From Helopsaltes ochotensis (Eukaryota; Chordata; Aves; Passeriformes; Locustellidae): a DNA stretch of 64,000 bases. Both the position numbers and the translations under genes were made by a program. Below the pieces are notes generated by a model that did no database searches, was not told the DNA's origin, and saw only the letters and a program-made list of their open reading frames with translations. Below are positions 26,847 through 38,920 of the stretch, one piece after another. Where the stretch lies: NCBI GenBank assembly GCA_013400155.1, contig VXBM01000995.1, positions 241,964 to 305,963 on the forward strand, written 5' to 3'. Each line of letters opens with the position of its first letter. Position 1 is the first letter of the stretch.

Positions 26847-26912
26847 TAGTACATCTATAGCAGCAGTACAGAGCCAAAATAGTACATCTGTAGTGCAGGA
26901 GTACAGGCTCTA
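26847..26912. repeat. Diverged 33-bp tandem duplication
   Basis: TAGTACATCT starts at 26847 and again at 26880. Each copy continues with a related sequence ending in GTACAG followed by GAGCC or GCTC. The copies differ at several positions, so the duplication is not recent. Confidence 0.75.
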
Positions 26913-27295
26913 GCCTTTGTTTCTTACAGGAGACTGTGTTAACCAGATCCAACATTTAAATTCTACATGCAGCAGCAGTTCCTCCTCCAAACAGCTCCAG
27001 TCAGACACGCTGTAGATGCAAATGCAGGAGTGCTCCTCACATCAATTTCTTTCATCTCTTGACTAATCAGTGACTACTGCCACTTACTCGTTCCCAGAAA
27101 ATTCAATTTCAAGGACAACATAAATGATTGGTGACTCAGAGAAGAAGTGAGTCCTTTTTTTTAGGACTTCAGACATCGCCACATTCAATACAACTTTATC
27201 TACATTTATGTTCTTGAAACCGGTATCTCCGGGTTCAGTGGAATCCAAAATTTAATGATTAGAGGAAGCCTGGAATGAAATTCCATGCTTAACAA

Positions 27296-27883
27296 TTGCC
27301 TTTCTGTGTAAACTTAGATCATAGGATGAATCACACTGTTTTCCTGGGCTTCTATTCCTTGAAATATGACAACTGTGCACAGCAATCACTAGACAGGACA
27401 ATAGATTCTGGAAGAAGGGTCGCTAGACCCATGCCCTACCCAGAACAGGTTCAGCTGTGGGCTCAGGCTGGCCTGCTCACGTGCTCTCCCTGTCAAGGCG
27501 TGAAATGTTCCCAGTTATGGAGACAGTTCAACCACCCTGGGCAGCTGTCCCACTTCTGGGCTGTACTCAGGGGAAAAGGGTCTTTTATCTGCAGCCTGTG
27601 TGTTTCACTCAGGGGAAAAGGGTCTTTTATCAGCAGCCTGTGCTGCTGCCTGTCATCTTCACACCAAGCAACACTGGAGCCTGGTTACATCTTCTCCATC
27701 CCCTCCTGCCAGTGTCAGGAATGCTGCTGGGTGTCCCTGAAGCTGTGCCTTCTCCCAGCCAAACCAGCTCTGGTTCTACAGATTCTCCTTGCAGAGCAAG
27801 GACTCCTGCTGTACCACCTTGGTGGCATCCCCTCAACCCCCATCAGTTCTGTCTACATTGAGAAAGTAGCATGGCAGTTGTAA
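27296..27883 (+). other. GC-richer open stretch, unassigned (longest clean frame, 195 codons)
   Basis: An uninterrupted ATG-to-stop frame of 195 codons, Cys- and Ser-rich, with no signal peptide, domain or motif that I recognise. A second plus-strand frame (27457-27861) and a minus-strand frame (27630-27836) are open over the same bases. That pattern is expected from GC-rich sequence lacking stop codons, not from selection on one frame. A 42-bp tandem duplication (27565-27648) preserves the frame only because 42 is a multiple of three. It may be an unclassified LTR or other repeat. I give it little chance of being a protein gene. Confidence 0.35.
27565..27648. repeat. 42-bp tandem duplication
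   Basis: ACTCAGGGGAAAAGGGTCTT begins at 27565 and again at 27607. The first 25 bases of the two units are identical, then scattered changes appear (TCTGCAGCCTGTGTG against TCAGCAGCCTGTGCT). Confidence 0.9.
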
Positions 27884-30120
27884 TGAAAGTGGGTGGTTAC
27901 ATATTTTACAAATTGGGTGATAAGAAATATGATGTATCCATACACAATGGATTTTGCCATTGCATTAAAGCAGCAATAATGACACAGTTATCACAGCCGT
28001 TATAGTTTTATGCTCCATGGAAGTGACCTGAATACCACCAGCTTTTTTAATTTTAGTATCTAGTAAAAGAAAAAAGAGGATAGGTTTCTCCTAAAACCTA
28101 TTCAAACAGATTTTATATGTGGTTTTCAGTAAGGATTTCTTCCTTACTATATCAAAGTTTCTCTTCAAGGTGACACACGAATAGATGAAACATTAAATAA
28201 TAATAATAAAAAAAGACAGGAATTGCAAAGCTGGAGATGAGAATTTTTCCCCCTTAGCCCATACTGTTTTAGCAAGTGGCCTTGCTCAACAGCTAATTTC
28301 TTATGGTTAGTCACAGGTTATATTTCTAGTGATGCATCAGGACTCAAAAATAGGATGAAGGCCAGAGTATTTGTGCAACACTCAAGTACAACACAAACAT
28401 TATTTAAAGACCTTAAATGGAATTAAATGAGCTTGCACACATGGTGTGCCCTCTGCATTTGGATCATTCTCGAATCCAGTGTGTAAACAGTTTCAGAGAG
28501 ACAAGGCTTACTTCTACTTTGTGATTCTCCTCTCCACCAGACAGGGGCAGGGGGGGAGTAAGAAAAGACCTGCAGGGTAGTTAATTGGCATCTGGAGTTA
28601 AACAATATTAACAAAGTTAAACCATTGCTGGCCATATCTATATATTTTTGACTTTCAGTGTGTAGGAATATTCTTTCACATAAATGGAAACTTATTTCTA
28701 ACACACCAGTTTTGGAATTCACATTAAACATTAAAAATCAGTCTGCTTAAAGGAAGTTTGAGAAGAGAAGTGAATATGAAGGAAAATCAAAAGGCTATAT
28801 TGAGCAACAGTGAATTATAGGCCTACTTAGGCATATACACACGAGCTAGAGGATGAAACTTTTGTAATTTTTCAGCTCATTTAATCTGAAAGGCCTGCAT
28901 GCTGAGTTACATAGCCAGAGTTCACATCTGCAGTTTGGTTGGTACATGCCTCTGGTGCTGGCATTAGCCCTGTGACCACACTGGCTTCTAATGCTCAGCT
29001 CTTTTAGTGGTTTGGCATCTTTCATAGTCCCTCAGGCTCTACAGTAGAGCAAGCGGACACCCACACTGGACGCCAAGAGAGTCATCTTAATGAATGACAT
29101 ATTACAAGCCTTGTGAAAGTAATTTGCTTTGCTCCATGGTGTAGTTGGCCAGCTTCCTATTACTGAAGGTTGAGGGCTAAACCCAGCACTAATGCTATGC
29201 AAATTCTTGCCTTTTGGGCAACATAATACAGAAGCAAGTCTTATTAAAAGTAATTTTTGCCTTTGTTTTCTAGAACGAAAGCTAAATGTTACACAGGCTT
29301 GGAAGTTTTCTACTATCCCATGTTAGGGGTAATGAATTCGCATCTAAAGAATTGTCATTTTTATAGCAAAGTGTGTCTTTTATGAAATGTTGAACAAAGA
29401 ATCTACTAAATCTAAGTTTCTGACCTGTGATTTGATGACAACAGCTACTGGCTGTTGGACACTGACCATTAAAGAGCTGAGAGCACAGGCAAGGCAGCTC
29501 ATTCTTCCCTCAGTCTATGCCTTACTTTCTTTCCTATTCTCTTTTTACAGAGAATCATCTGAATACAGCAATTTTGTGACATGTGCAACTATGTAGGCAC
29601 TCATTATTTCCACAGCTAAGATTTTGCAGTATTTTTTGCTTCTTGCTCCTATCTCATTCGCTGCTTTGGTGAAACATTCTTCTTTGTCTGAAAAGTGTGT
29701 CTGATACCTTTTCTTCCTGGTCCATTTCTTCCAAAAAACACATGCATCAGAGGGGAAAGATTTATGTGTACAGAAGAAACCACATTTTTTCTATCACGAA
29801 CATTAGGCCTGGAAACAGTCTCTGTGGAAGGGCCAATGGGGGCCCTTGAAAAAAGATTTGCTTTGATTTTACTTGTCTTTGAAGCTCTGAACAGAGCTGC
29901 TTGTTGTGTGTATGGTTTCAAGTCAGCTCACACTGAATCTGAGGAGTAGTGTGCTGTACCAATATGTGAAGCCAATTTAGTTGGGTAGTGAAAGTGTGAA
30001 GGTGCTCTGTCAGGCAAAGCCAGGACCACCATCATCTTCTTTCCTGAGGGCATGGTAGGAAAGATGGCAGCACTCTTTCGGTTGTTATACCCAGGCAATG
30101 ACTTGAAGACACAGCGAGGC

Positions 30121-30200
30121 GGGCTTTTTTTGTTTGGTTTTGGGTTTTTTATTATTACTATTAATTACCATTATTTTTTACTTTATTTTTATTATTATTT
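30121..30200. repeat. T-rich and ATT-rich low-complexity tract
   Basis: Runs of T with GG interruptions, followed by irregular ATT/ATTACT units. Confidence 0.8.
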
Positions 30201-33200
30201 TGGAGTAAAAGTTCCTCCTTCTTTTACCTCCATAATTGAAACTGGCCTTAAAACTGAAGTTGAAATATCACAGAGTTGCTGTCCTGTTGTTACTTGTCAT
30301 AGTGATTGTTCTAAGATTTCTTGAAGTTCATGCATGCGTCAAGTGTCATTATCCCCTTAGTTGTGAAGGTTTTCCTAATTCCATGCTTGCCTCCCACCCT
30401 ATCCCTGTTAGTAGCGCCGAAACCATTTTGTCCTAGGAACTGCCTGTAGTTTAGCCTGTATCACTAATATGCAAGGACTTGAGTGGAGACATATGGCCAC
30501 CATCAGCTTAGATATTTAATTTTGAGATGACATTCTATTAATCCATCTGAAAGGGGAGAAGCCACCATATAACTGGTTGCAATTAGCCAAACCACAATTT
30601 TCTATAACCATTTCAGTCTAAACCAAAAGCCAAAATAGTATTTTAGAATTACAACATCACTCCCAGATTTGCATCTCATGAAGAATTCCCAGGGTTAAGA
30701 TTCAAGCCATACTGTAAAACAAATCCTCAACTGCAGCTTTTTCGAGAGGAAGATCAGTGGCAGGTGGTGCCTGCTTTAAAAACCTCATTAAAACACCTTC
30801 TGTTTGAATATCACAAAAGGGAGTCACCAGATGGAGGCACAACTCCACATGGTAGCCTTACCTCAAATGAGAGTTTCACCTGACACTTTGGGGACAGCAG
30901 TTTTTTTTTTTCTCCAACTAACCAGCAACTGAGGTTCAAGAGAGGATATATTAGGATTAATCACACTTGATCACTAATCCATTGTAATGCCATATGGTGA
31001 AGGCATTGTTCATTGTCAAGATAAGAGACAGGTAGGGCCCCTCTGGTAATGTAAACTGTCCCCATTTCCACAGATCTAATCTAATTTCACCTCCTTACAG
31101 ACCTCAGATTCCAGTAAAGATATTTAACTCTTCCTGCTTTGTCTCCTGATGCATTTTTGAATGGTGGCAAATCTGATATGGAAACTAATGATGCAGAAAT
31201 GTGCTGACAGATTGGAAAATTATTTTTCCTGTTGCTGCTTGTTGAAATGAGCAAAATATTAAATGGATATTTACTCAATTGTGTGCTCAGCCTCTTGGTC
31301 CAAAGGGCCAGCTCTTCCCTCATCAGTTGCACAATTTAACTTCTCACACCTCCTCCCTCTGCTAGTTCCAAAACACATTTGAAGAATATGTGATTTACCA
31401 GATTAGAACAATTGGCAAGCTAAATCATGTGAGTAAAGTTTATGTTTCTTAAAGGAGGCGTTGTCACCTTGCAGAGACCTTGGAGTGGGAGGATTTTTTC
31501 AATGGCTTGGTTTTGGCTCTGATCCAAATCCTTAAGTGCCAAACACTGTAACCAGAGTACTTTTCATAGTTCTGCGTGTGTTTTGTGTTAAGCTACTTTA
31601 AAAAGTGGCTGCTCCTTAAATTCTTAAACAGCCAACAAAGCTGTTTCTAAAATTAAGAGGGTCAGTTGGATTAAATATATAGTGTTTGTATTTGTGAGAA
31701 GCAGGAGGAAAGCAGATAGGTGTTTTGAATTTATATATTTTTACCATGTCATACATAGTATCCTATGTCACAGAAGGAAAAGGTAAACAAGCCAAAACCT
31801 GTAATTTTTTTTGTAGACATTATGCTAACTTTTCAAGGCCAAAATAGATTTTCATACTAATCTGATCTGAGGGCTGATCTACTTCAACTGAGGGAGCAAG
31901 AAATGAGTCATTGATTTGGTACATAGCATCTCATCTTGTGCTACTTTGTAAAGACTACTCTATACTTACAAAATGTCTTCTGTTCCAGAAAGGACTCAAA
32001 GTGTGTTGCCAGCTGTACACAGTTAAAGATCAATTCAACCACCAGTGAAACGTAACCATTCCTGGGGTGGAACCCAGCAGCTCCTCCATTCCACAAAAGG
32101 AAAAACACTCTTCTTGGGAGGAGAGAGTAAAAAATATCTGCTTCAACTGCAGTTCCAAGGGAAATTGTGCTGGCAGAGTACAATTACTGTTGTTGAAAAT
32201 TGCCCAAGACACTGGAGGTAATATTCTCCGCTGCCAGAAAAGGTGCCAGTGGATCTTCAGCAATAACAGGTGCTCCAGACCTCAAGTTTGCTTTGAGTTC
32301 AGAAGGCATTGGCTGACATACACGACAAAATACTTCCTCTCCATTAAGCAGTCAGGTATCTCTATAGTTTCCAACCCTACCTGTTCCCCTCTCTTCCCAA
32401 TATCTGTATTAAGTATAGTACAAAGCTAGCTTAGTCCACCTAGTCTACTCTAAACACATTCATTTTTAATTTAAATTTGGCTTCCTTTTAAAACTAGATT
32501 CTGATGGTATTTTCAAACCAATACAACCTTGTCAATGCATTTTTCCACTGTCTCTTCTAAGGAAATCCCTGTCAGTTATTTTGGAGTGGTAATTCCTATT
32601 TAATTGGGAAAATTAAATGTAGTGGTTGAAAACAAGTGTTACCTAAGATATAGGAGTCCCACATTCTTATTTGGTTTCTGACCTATCTGGGCTTGGATTC
32701 AGTGGTTGTATGTTGTAAATTAAGGGTAAAGTAGTCCACAACTTCTGCTGTGCATACGTCATGTATACTCTCATCTTCTTCCATCCAGACAGGTAGCTTG
32801 TCTTGATCATAGGTGAATGGATCTGGCAGACTTGTAATAAACAAATGATCTCCAAAACCAAAACCACACTAAAGACTGTGTCCATGAATAAGTGCTGAGT
32901 TCAGTGTAAATCTAATTTAACTAGCACCTAACATTCAGAGAAGTATAGACTGTCCTTGGGTACTCAGGAATAGATTTGAGGTTTATAACATCTTGAAAAG
33001 ATTTAAGAAACAATATGTGTAAAAATTGAAAATGCATATTAATATTCATTAGCATTCATTTATTTAAAATTTAGACAATTAGTCTACACATACAATTTAG
33101 TACAGAAACAGAAAACTAGTATTTGGAATCAGTTGCACTATGAGAAAAAAAGCATCCATATCTATCTATAGTTTTGCCTTCTGAAGACTACATGGGACAT

Positions 33201-33419
33201 GACATACCTTGAGTATTTTAGAACTATCTTTCAAAACTGAGCGCTTTGAGAAACTTACATAATCTTTGTTATAAACTAATTAGCAGTGCTCTTTCTTGGT
33301 GTATGTTATATTCCTAGAAAGTGAATAGAGTTTCATAGAAGTCAGAGGTGGCCATTTTTCCACTTGTTGAAGGAAAGTGACTTGTGAGAAAATTGTGCCC
33401 TTATGGAAGTTCTGAAATG

Positions 33420-33945
33420 GTTCCAGATGACCTTTGGGATAAATGGGTGTATTTGATTGTTCTGTCCCCAGTGCAATACTTTGGTCTTCTCCTTGTCAAA
33501 CTTCTTGAAATATCTGTTGGTTCATTTCTCCACCCTGTAATTATCCCTCTGGTGATGGATGCACAGGCAGGGTGAGCTGCTGGTGTATTAACCGCTACTT
33601 TTAGGTTTGTGTAACCAACAAACTGCTGAGGATACACTTTGTCCCATTGCCCAAAACATTAATGAAGATGTTAAACAGGATCAGACTCAGCAGTGACTCC
33701 TGGGGTTCACTTCTGATTATTGATTGCCAGCTTTGTTCCCAGTGCTCACCACTCAGAGCCCAGCCATTCAGAGAGCTTTCAATCCACACCACTGCCTACT
33801 CATCCAGCCTTTACATCCAGAGTTTATCTACAAGGATCTCATGAGAAGCAGTGTCAAAAACATGACTGAAATCCATGTAGATAACATCCACTGCTCTCTC
33901 CTCATCTATCAAATGGTTGTTTCATTGTAGAAGGTTATCAAGCTG
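33420..33945 (-). mobile_element. CR1 LINE fragment from the ORF2 reverse-transcriptase region
   Basis: The reverse complement reads as decayed CR1 polymerase palm sequence. VDFSHVFDTASHEILVDKL-like words lie at the right, and the frame 33792-33601 continues as WIESSLNGWALSG, then LLSLILFNIFINVLGNGTKC. The following catalytic F/Y-A-D-D box is destroyed by a one-base deletion and substitutions near 33610-33630. The thumb-region start and the 3' end are missing on the left side, so both ends are truncated. The right end stops exactly where an LTR begins (33952). Confidence 0.85.
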
Positions 33946-34325
33946 ACCAAGAGTCCTGGGTTCATCTGGGATAGAGTTAATTCCTTCACAGTAGCTATAG
34001 CAGTCCTGTGTCTTGGATTCAGTGCAAGAATAATGTTGATAACACTCTGATGTTTTGTTTATTGCTAAGTTGTATTTATCCTAAGTCGAAGGCTATTTTG
34101 CGTCTTATGCTCTGCCACTGAGGAGGTAGAAAAAGGAAAGCCATGAGGAAGAATAGTCAGGACAGGTGATTTGAACTGATAAAAGGAATATTCCACCCTC
34201 TAGAACATCATGCCCAGTCTACAAATTCTGTGAGTTACCCAGAGGAGAGGCTGATTAGGGTTTGGGGATGGGCCCGGCCTTGGCCAATGGACTGAGAACA
34301 ATTGTTTCATAAATAGCTTGGTTTT

Positions 34326-34750
34326 CCCTCCTTCTCCTTCTCCTTCTCCTTCTCCTTCTCCTTCTCCTTCTCCTTCTCCTTCTCCTTCTCCTTCTCCTTC
34401 TCCTTCTCCTTCTCCTTCTCCTNNNNNNNNNNNNNNNNNNNNNNNNNNNNNNNNNNNNNNNNNNNNNNNNNNNNNNNNNNNNNNNNNNNNNNNNNNNNNN
34501 NNNNNNNNNNNNNNNNNNNNNNNNNNNNNNNNNNNNNNNNNNNNNNNNNNNNNNNNNNNNNNNNNNNNNNNNNNNNNNNNNNNNNNNNNNNNNNNNNNNN
34601 NNNNNNNNNNNNNNNNNNNNNNNNNNNCTTCTCCTTCTCCTTCTCCTTCTCCTTCTCCTTCTCCTTCTCCTTCTCCTTCTCCTTCTCCTTCTCCTTCTCC
34701 TTCTCCTTCTCCTTCTCCTTCTTTCTCCTTCTCCTTCTCCTTCTCCTCCT
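34326..34750. repeat. (CTTCTC)n hexanucleotide array with gap inside
   Basis: Near-perfect CTTCTC units run on both sides of 205 N bases. One unit is altered near 34720 (CTTCTTTCTC). The array gives artefactual Ser-Pro and Glu-Lys repeat frames on the two strands. True length is unknown because of the gap. Confidence 0.95.
34423..34627. other. Assembly gap (205 N)
   Basis: Undetermined bases inside the hexamer array. The gap size may be nominal. Confidence 1.
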
Positions 34751-35300
34751 TATCATTCTTATTCTTTTTATGATTATTAACTATTGTTACTATATTTCAT
34801 TTTGTTTCAATTATTAAGCTGTCAATCTCAATCTACATGCTTTTTTTTTAATTTTTCTCCCTTTTCCAGAGAAGTTTTGAGTGAGCAGCTTTGTGGTGAG
34901 TAGTTTCCAGCTGAGCTTAAACCATGACACCCAGTGTCATCAGAGATATTTCACACTGGTGTTGTGGAAAGATGAAAAAAAACATATGGATTTGGTTGGT
35001 GTATGTAAAACTGTAAATGAATGTAATTTAAAACTGGTATGAAAAAATCCTAAAAAAATCTAATGAGAGTGAGATGAATGATATTTAAAAGGCGACTGCT
35101 TTTAAAGGTCTTACACTTCAAACATCATACGAGACTTACGTAAATATTTTAATTTGTAGTTAGGGTTTGGACTATTGACCCATTAAATTATTTCAATATT
35201 TTTCCTTCAACAGAATGAGCTGAGAGTCTAGAGGGACCAGGAGACCCTCACTGAGTAAATCAATTACAGGGTTAATATCCTTTTAAGTGGTTATTAAAAG

Positions 35301-35410
35301 TACTACTACTACTACTAACAACAACAATAATAATATTAATAACAACCTTCTAATAATAATATTTGAATAATTAACCTTTTAATAATAACAGTACCAATAA
35401 CAACATCCTT
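35301..35410. repeat. Compound trinucleotide repeat (TAC, AAC, AAT)
   Basis: A run of TAC/ACT units passes into AAC units and then AATAAT, with interrupted echoes (AATAATAACAG, AATAACAACA) to about 35410. Compound drift of this kind suggests one original array changed by successive point mutations. Confidence 0.85.
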
Positions 35411-37091
35411 TTAAACTGTTAATAACCCTTTAATGGCTTAATTTGAAGCAAGAGTGAGAGGGATGTCTGATACTTTGTTATTTCCATTTAATAGCAAAAA
35501 ATTATATCTCACATATCAAGTTTTCCTATATCGAAAGTAATGTGTATCTAGATGGTACATTTAATCTGCATTTCAAACTAGAGTCTATAACTGCTCCTTA
35601 ACTCAAAATGGGGAATCCAATATCCCACCTATGTTAAGTAAATTTTGCAGGACATACTATGTTTTTTTTTCTCTCAGGGTTACTAGCAATGTGTTTTTCC
35701 TCCATTAGAAAGAATTTCTAGACTTCCTCCTTTCAGAACTTCATATGTATGCTGTATAGTTCTCCATGTTCAGCCATTTCCACAGTTTTTATATGCCTTT
35801 TTCTAAACTCTGACCAAAAGACTGGGCTAACAACTCGTTGAATTTGGGTTTGGGAGAATGGAGATAAACAGGTGTTTGCAGATCCTACCTGATAATATTT
35901 TCATGTTATTAGGCATATATTTTAGGGTTATTAAATGTAATTAAAATAAGTACAGAGGTCTTTGTAGTCACTATTTAATCAATGGCATTTATATTCTCTG
36001 CAAGAGATTTTCACAGCAGTGAAATCTGTAGCAGAGAACATATAAATCACTGAATTTTTATATTCCTCTTTCTGGGATTTTTTGTTTCTCAGTTCATCCT
36101 TTCCTCTAATATTTTACCTTACGCACCTAAGGGACAAAGACATTAGAGTCCCAAACACTGTTTTTAATCCAATTAAAAATAACATAATGTTCCTGAAAGC
36201 GACAGAATTTCAAACATAGTCTTGCCTTTAGATATCAATTTTTATGTCACCTGACTACAACATGAATAATCTTGATTTTTGTAAATGGAAAGAACCTAGA
36301 GTCCTCCTTTACTTTTTTTGACATTTTGAATCCTCAAGAACTTATATTGATCAAACATTTATGAACAGCCAAGCAGATATTCTTACTTCAAAAAAAAAGT
36401 AATCTTGTGATCCTATACAAAACTGTCCTGCCAATACAAATAAGCAGAATTTTATGCCATTGCTACTTATGATTTGCCAGGAGGGTGAAATAAATAAATT
36501 ACACGTTGAAAGACAGTTAATTTGGATAATGCTTTTGTACTGTGCTGACAAACTGATGTCATTTTATGAAATGTTTAGAGACAGCAAGGAGAACTTACCT
36601 TCTTTTGGTCTCCTGACGCACGTATCCAAGGAAGATGCATCGAACTAAATCACTGGGAAGACTGAATCTGCATCTGATTAATGCATCACTACCTTACCTG
36701 TATTACTCTCCATCTCCTGAAGTGGAACACGTGGCTTTGCAGTGCTTTGTATGCTACATGTATTTACACTATGGTCTGGTGAAAGCAAAGGATTCCATTC
36801 TTGCTACAAGAATTTTTTCTCCTGAAGTTATTAGTCTTATTATTATATTATTACAAACAGTAATAACCAGATTTGTTATTTTTTCTAATTCTGAGGTGGA
36901 ATACTTTTTTATATGTGTCTGGTAGAAATAATCACGTACTTGTACCATTATGCAAATAATAAGTAAAATAAGTTACTGTGTTTTCTCATGTATCTTCCTT
37001 TTTTTTTTGCAAGCTCTGTCCTCCATAACTTCTATTTGATAAGATATCCCAAGGCCACATTGTCTCTCCCATTTTTCTTAAATTATTTCTA

Positions 37092-37201
37092 TCTTTTCTT
37101 TTTTTTCCTTTTTTTTCTTTTTTTTTTTTAAATAGCATCTTCTTTTTTTTTTTTCTTTTTTTCCTCCTCCTCTTCTCTGCACTTCCCCCTTCCCCTTTCC
37201 C
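37092..37201. repeat. Long pyrimidine tract (T-rich)
   Basis: Almost uninterrupted T with C singletons, broken once by AAATAGCA near 37130-37137, then CCTCCTCC and CCCCCTTCCCC. It is low-complexity sequence. I see no adjacent exon-like sequence for which it could be the splice tract. Confidence 0.85.
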
Positions 37202-38707
37202 GTGCTCTTTTCATGTTTCTTTTAAGCCTCAGATGAAACTTACATTACACTGGTCATTTTTTTTCCAGTAGTCTTATGGCCTTTCATGGTGTTCTGAATT
37301 ATCTGTCTTTCTGTTTGTTTTCTGTCTTCTTATTAGACTTGTTGTTAGTTCAATTCTGATGTTTTTGGTTTTTGGAAATCTGAATCTTTGTTATTTATGT
37401 TATCAGTGATCTGACCTGGCTTGCCCACAGCAATGTTCCAACTGTTCTCAGGTCCTCAATTACTAATTATGCAGATGAACAGATTGTGCAAACTCTTTCC
37501 TTATGGCCACACTCTGGAGGAGTTGTTTTTAATAAATTGCTGCTGGTTTTGAATTTTAAGGAAGTTCCAACCATTTCTTAATTATTTTTTTATATGTCCT
37601 GTACATGTTCGTTGTAGTAATTTATTAACAAGTGAAGTTCACATATATATATCAAAATATTCAAACAGATAACGTTCAAAATTGATGAGGTTGTAAGTGG
37701 AAGTACAGGACACAGATTAAAGGCAGATATCCAGAGGAACAACTCCATGAACATCATCAGGACAGTGGACAGCATGCCAGTAGAGTACTTGGAGCTTTTG
37801 ATATTAATGAAACAAATTAATCACCAGTGAGCACTGATGAATGTCATTACTCTAGGGATGTCCAGAAAGAATTCACTTTTGAGGGGAAAGAATTCTGCTA
37901 TGTTAATAATGCTTTCCCAATTTTTGTCCTAGTTTTTGAGAAGCAAGTAATGGTGTGGCATTCTTTTCAAGGAAATTATACCTTCATGGAAATCTTCATC
38001 AATGTCTAGTATCACTGGAAGAAAACGGAACTGTTTGCGTGACAACACTGGGCGTAGGATTATGGTTATATGTCAGCTTTTTTTTTTAGTGTGCTACAGC
38101 GGTGCCCAGAAGACATACTCTTTCTTTGTTTGAACAAAATACATGTTCATGATAATATTGTGCACTCTAATTGGTCAATTGAAATAATTTGACTTTGGTG
38201 AGTGTGGAAAGCTCTATTATCTCTTCCTAGTGTGAGTATGCATTTGTGAGTCCCCCAAGGATCCATCCTAATCTTAAAAGACAGACAAAGACTGTTCAGT
38301 TACCATACCAGAATATCAGTCCTTTTCATCACAGAAAAGCCTTATGGAAATTAGAAAAGAAAGAGTTGCTTCTTTTTCCTTGCTTCTGCCTTCAGACTAG
38401 TGCAGGGTAGAAAAAGGTAGGATGCAGCAGATAAAAAAATGGAAAAAGTAAAACCACAAATCAGAAGGAAATTTTATGTCTGTGAAATCTGAATACCCAA
38501 GATTTTTAGACAAAATGTCACTTTGAGATTCATACCACCAATAGAATCCTCAGAAATCTCCTAGCAAGTTCAGTATGGACAGATTCCTGTCTTAAATATT
38601 GTTGCCAACCTAAATGTCCACTTAAGTATTACATATAATTAGATTAACTGAAAAAAAAAGAAGGAAAAAGTTTCAGTTTAACAAACGTACTTCCAAGTCT
38701 TATGTTA

Positions 38708-38741
38708 GTCAATGCAATATTTCAGTCAATGCAATATTTCA
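38708..38741. repeat. 17-bp exact tandem duplication
   Basis: GTCAATGCAATATTTCA occurs twice without any difference, immediately adjacent. The identity suggests a recent event. Confidence 0.9.
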
Positions 38742-38746
38742 TTCAA

Positions 38747-38796
38747 TTAAAAAAAAAAACCAAAAACCAAAAAACAAACAAAAAAACCCCAACCCA
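38747..38796. repeat. A-rich low-complexity tract
   Basis: Runs of A broken by CC and CAAAC, ending in AACCCCAACCC. No source element is recognisable. Confidence 0.8.
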
Positions 38797-38889
38797 TGCA
38801 AATCACTAATTTTCCTTTTCTATGTGAAAAGAAAGTTTCATATAAAAAATGGGTCAAGTTGACTAAAAGTAGTAATATCTGATACTTAC

Positions 38890-38920
38890 ATTCAGCACCA
38901 AAAGTATAAAGATGCTCTCT
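38890..38920 (-). other. Candidate 31-nt micro-exon (splice signals only)
   Basis: On the minus strand, a pyrimidine-rich acceptor (CCTTTTTTCCTCCTGTTTCTAG) abbreviated as a 22-nt tract ending TTTCTAG precedes 31 bases. These are followed directly by GTAAGTATC, which is close to the ideal U1 site. Two of three frames are open: REHLYTFGAE and ESIFILLVLN. The length is not a multiple of three, so inclusion would shift a downstream frame. I recognise no gene, and no neighbouring exon is identified. It may be chance. Confidence 0.25.

Larger units (their letters stand above)
25746..33419. other. Unassigned DNA, mostly AT-rich
   Basis: No gene recognised. Features inside are the 33-bp and 42-bp tandem duplications, the GC-richer open stretch at 27296-27883 and T/ATT-rich runs near 30121-30200. 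Overlapping opposite frames also occur at 28423-28731, 29649-29949 and 31941-32429. At 29830-29851 AAGGGCC and GGCCCTT form a small inverted pair. I cannot tell whether any of these are old unclassified repeats or conserved non-coding elements. Confidence 0.5.
33952..34929 (+). mobile_element. Solo LTR of an endogenous retrovirus (LTR-A) carrying a hexamer array
   Basis: It starts at the 5' terminus as GTCCTGGGTTCATCTGGGAT followed by AGAGTTAATTCCTTCACAG, and ends AGCTTAAACCATGACA. Both ends match the LTR-A copies at 9792 and 56220. Mid-element words (TTGATAACACTCTGATGTTT, ATTCCACCCTCTAGAACATC, ATGCCCAGT) follow the family order. The short pyrimidine segment that other copies have downstream of CAATTG is replaced by a long (CTTCTC)n array with an assembly gap. 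The flanking pentamers CCAAG (left) and CCCAG (right) could be a decayed target duplication. No internal retroviral sequence adjoins it. Confidence 0.8.

Noticed and set aside
34307..34773. Ser-Pro repeat protein (+) and Glu-Lys repeat protein (-)
   Set aside because: Both are translations of the (CTTCTC)n array and its N gap.
36594..36740. Minus-strand exon ending at a strong AAG/GTAAGT donor
   Set aside because: The donor is good, but no pyrimidine-rich acceptor exists upstream and only a short open frame is available.
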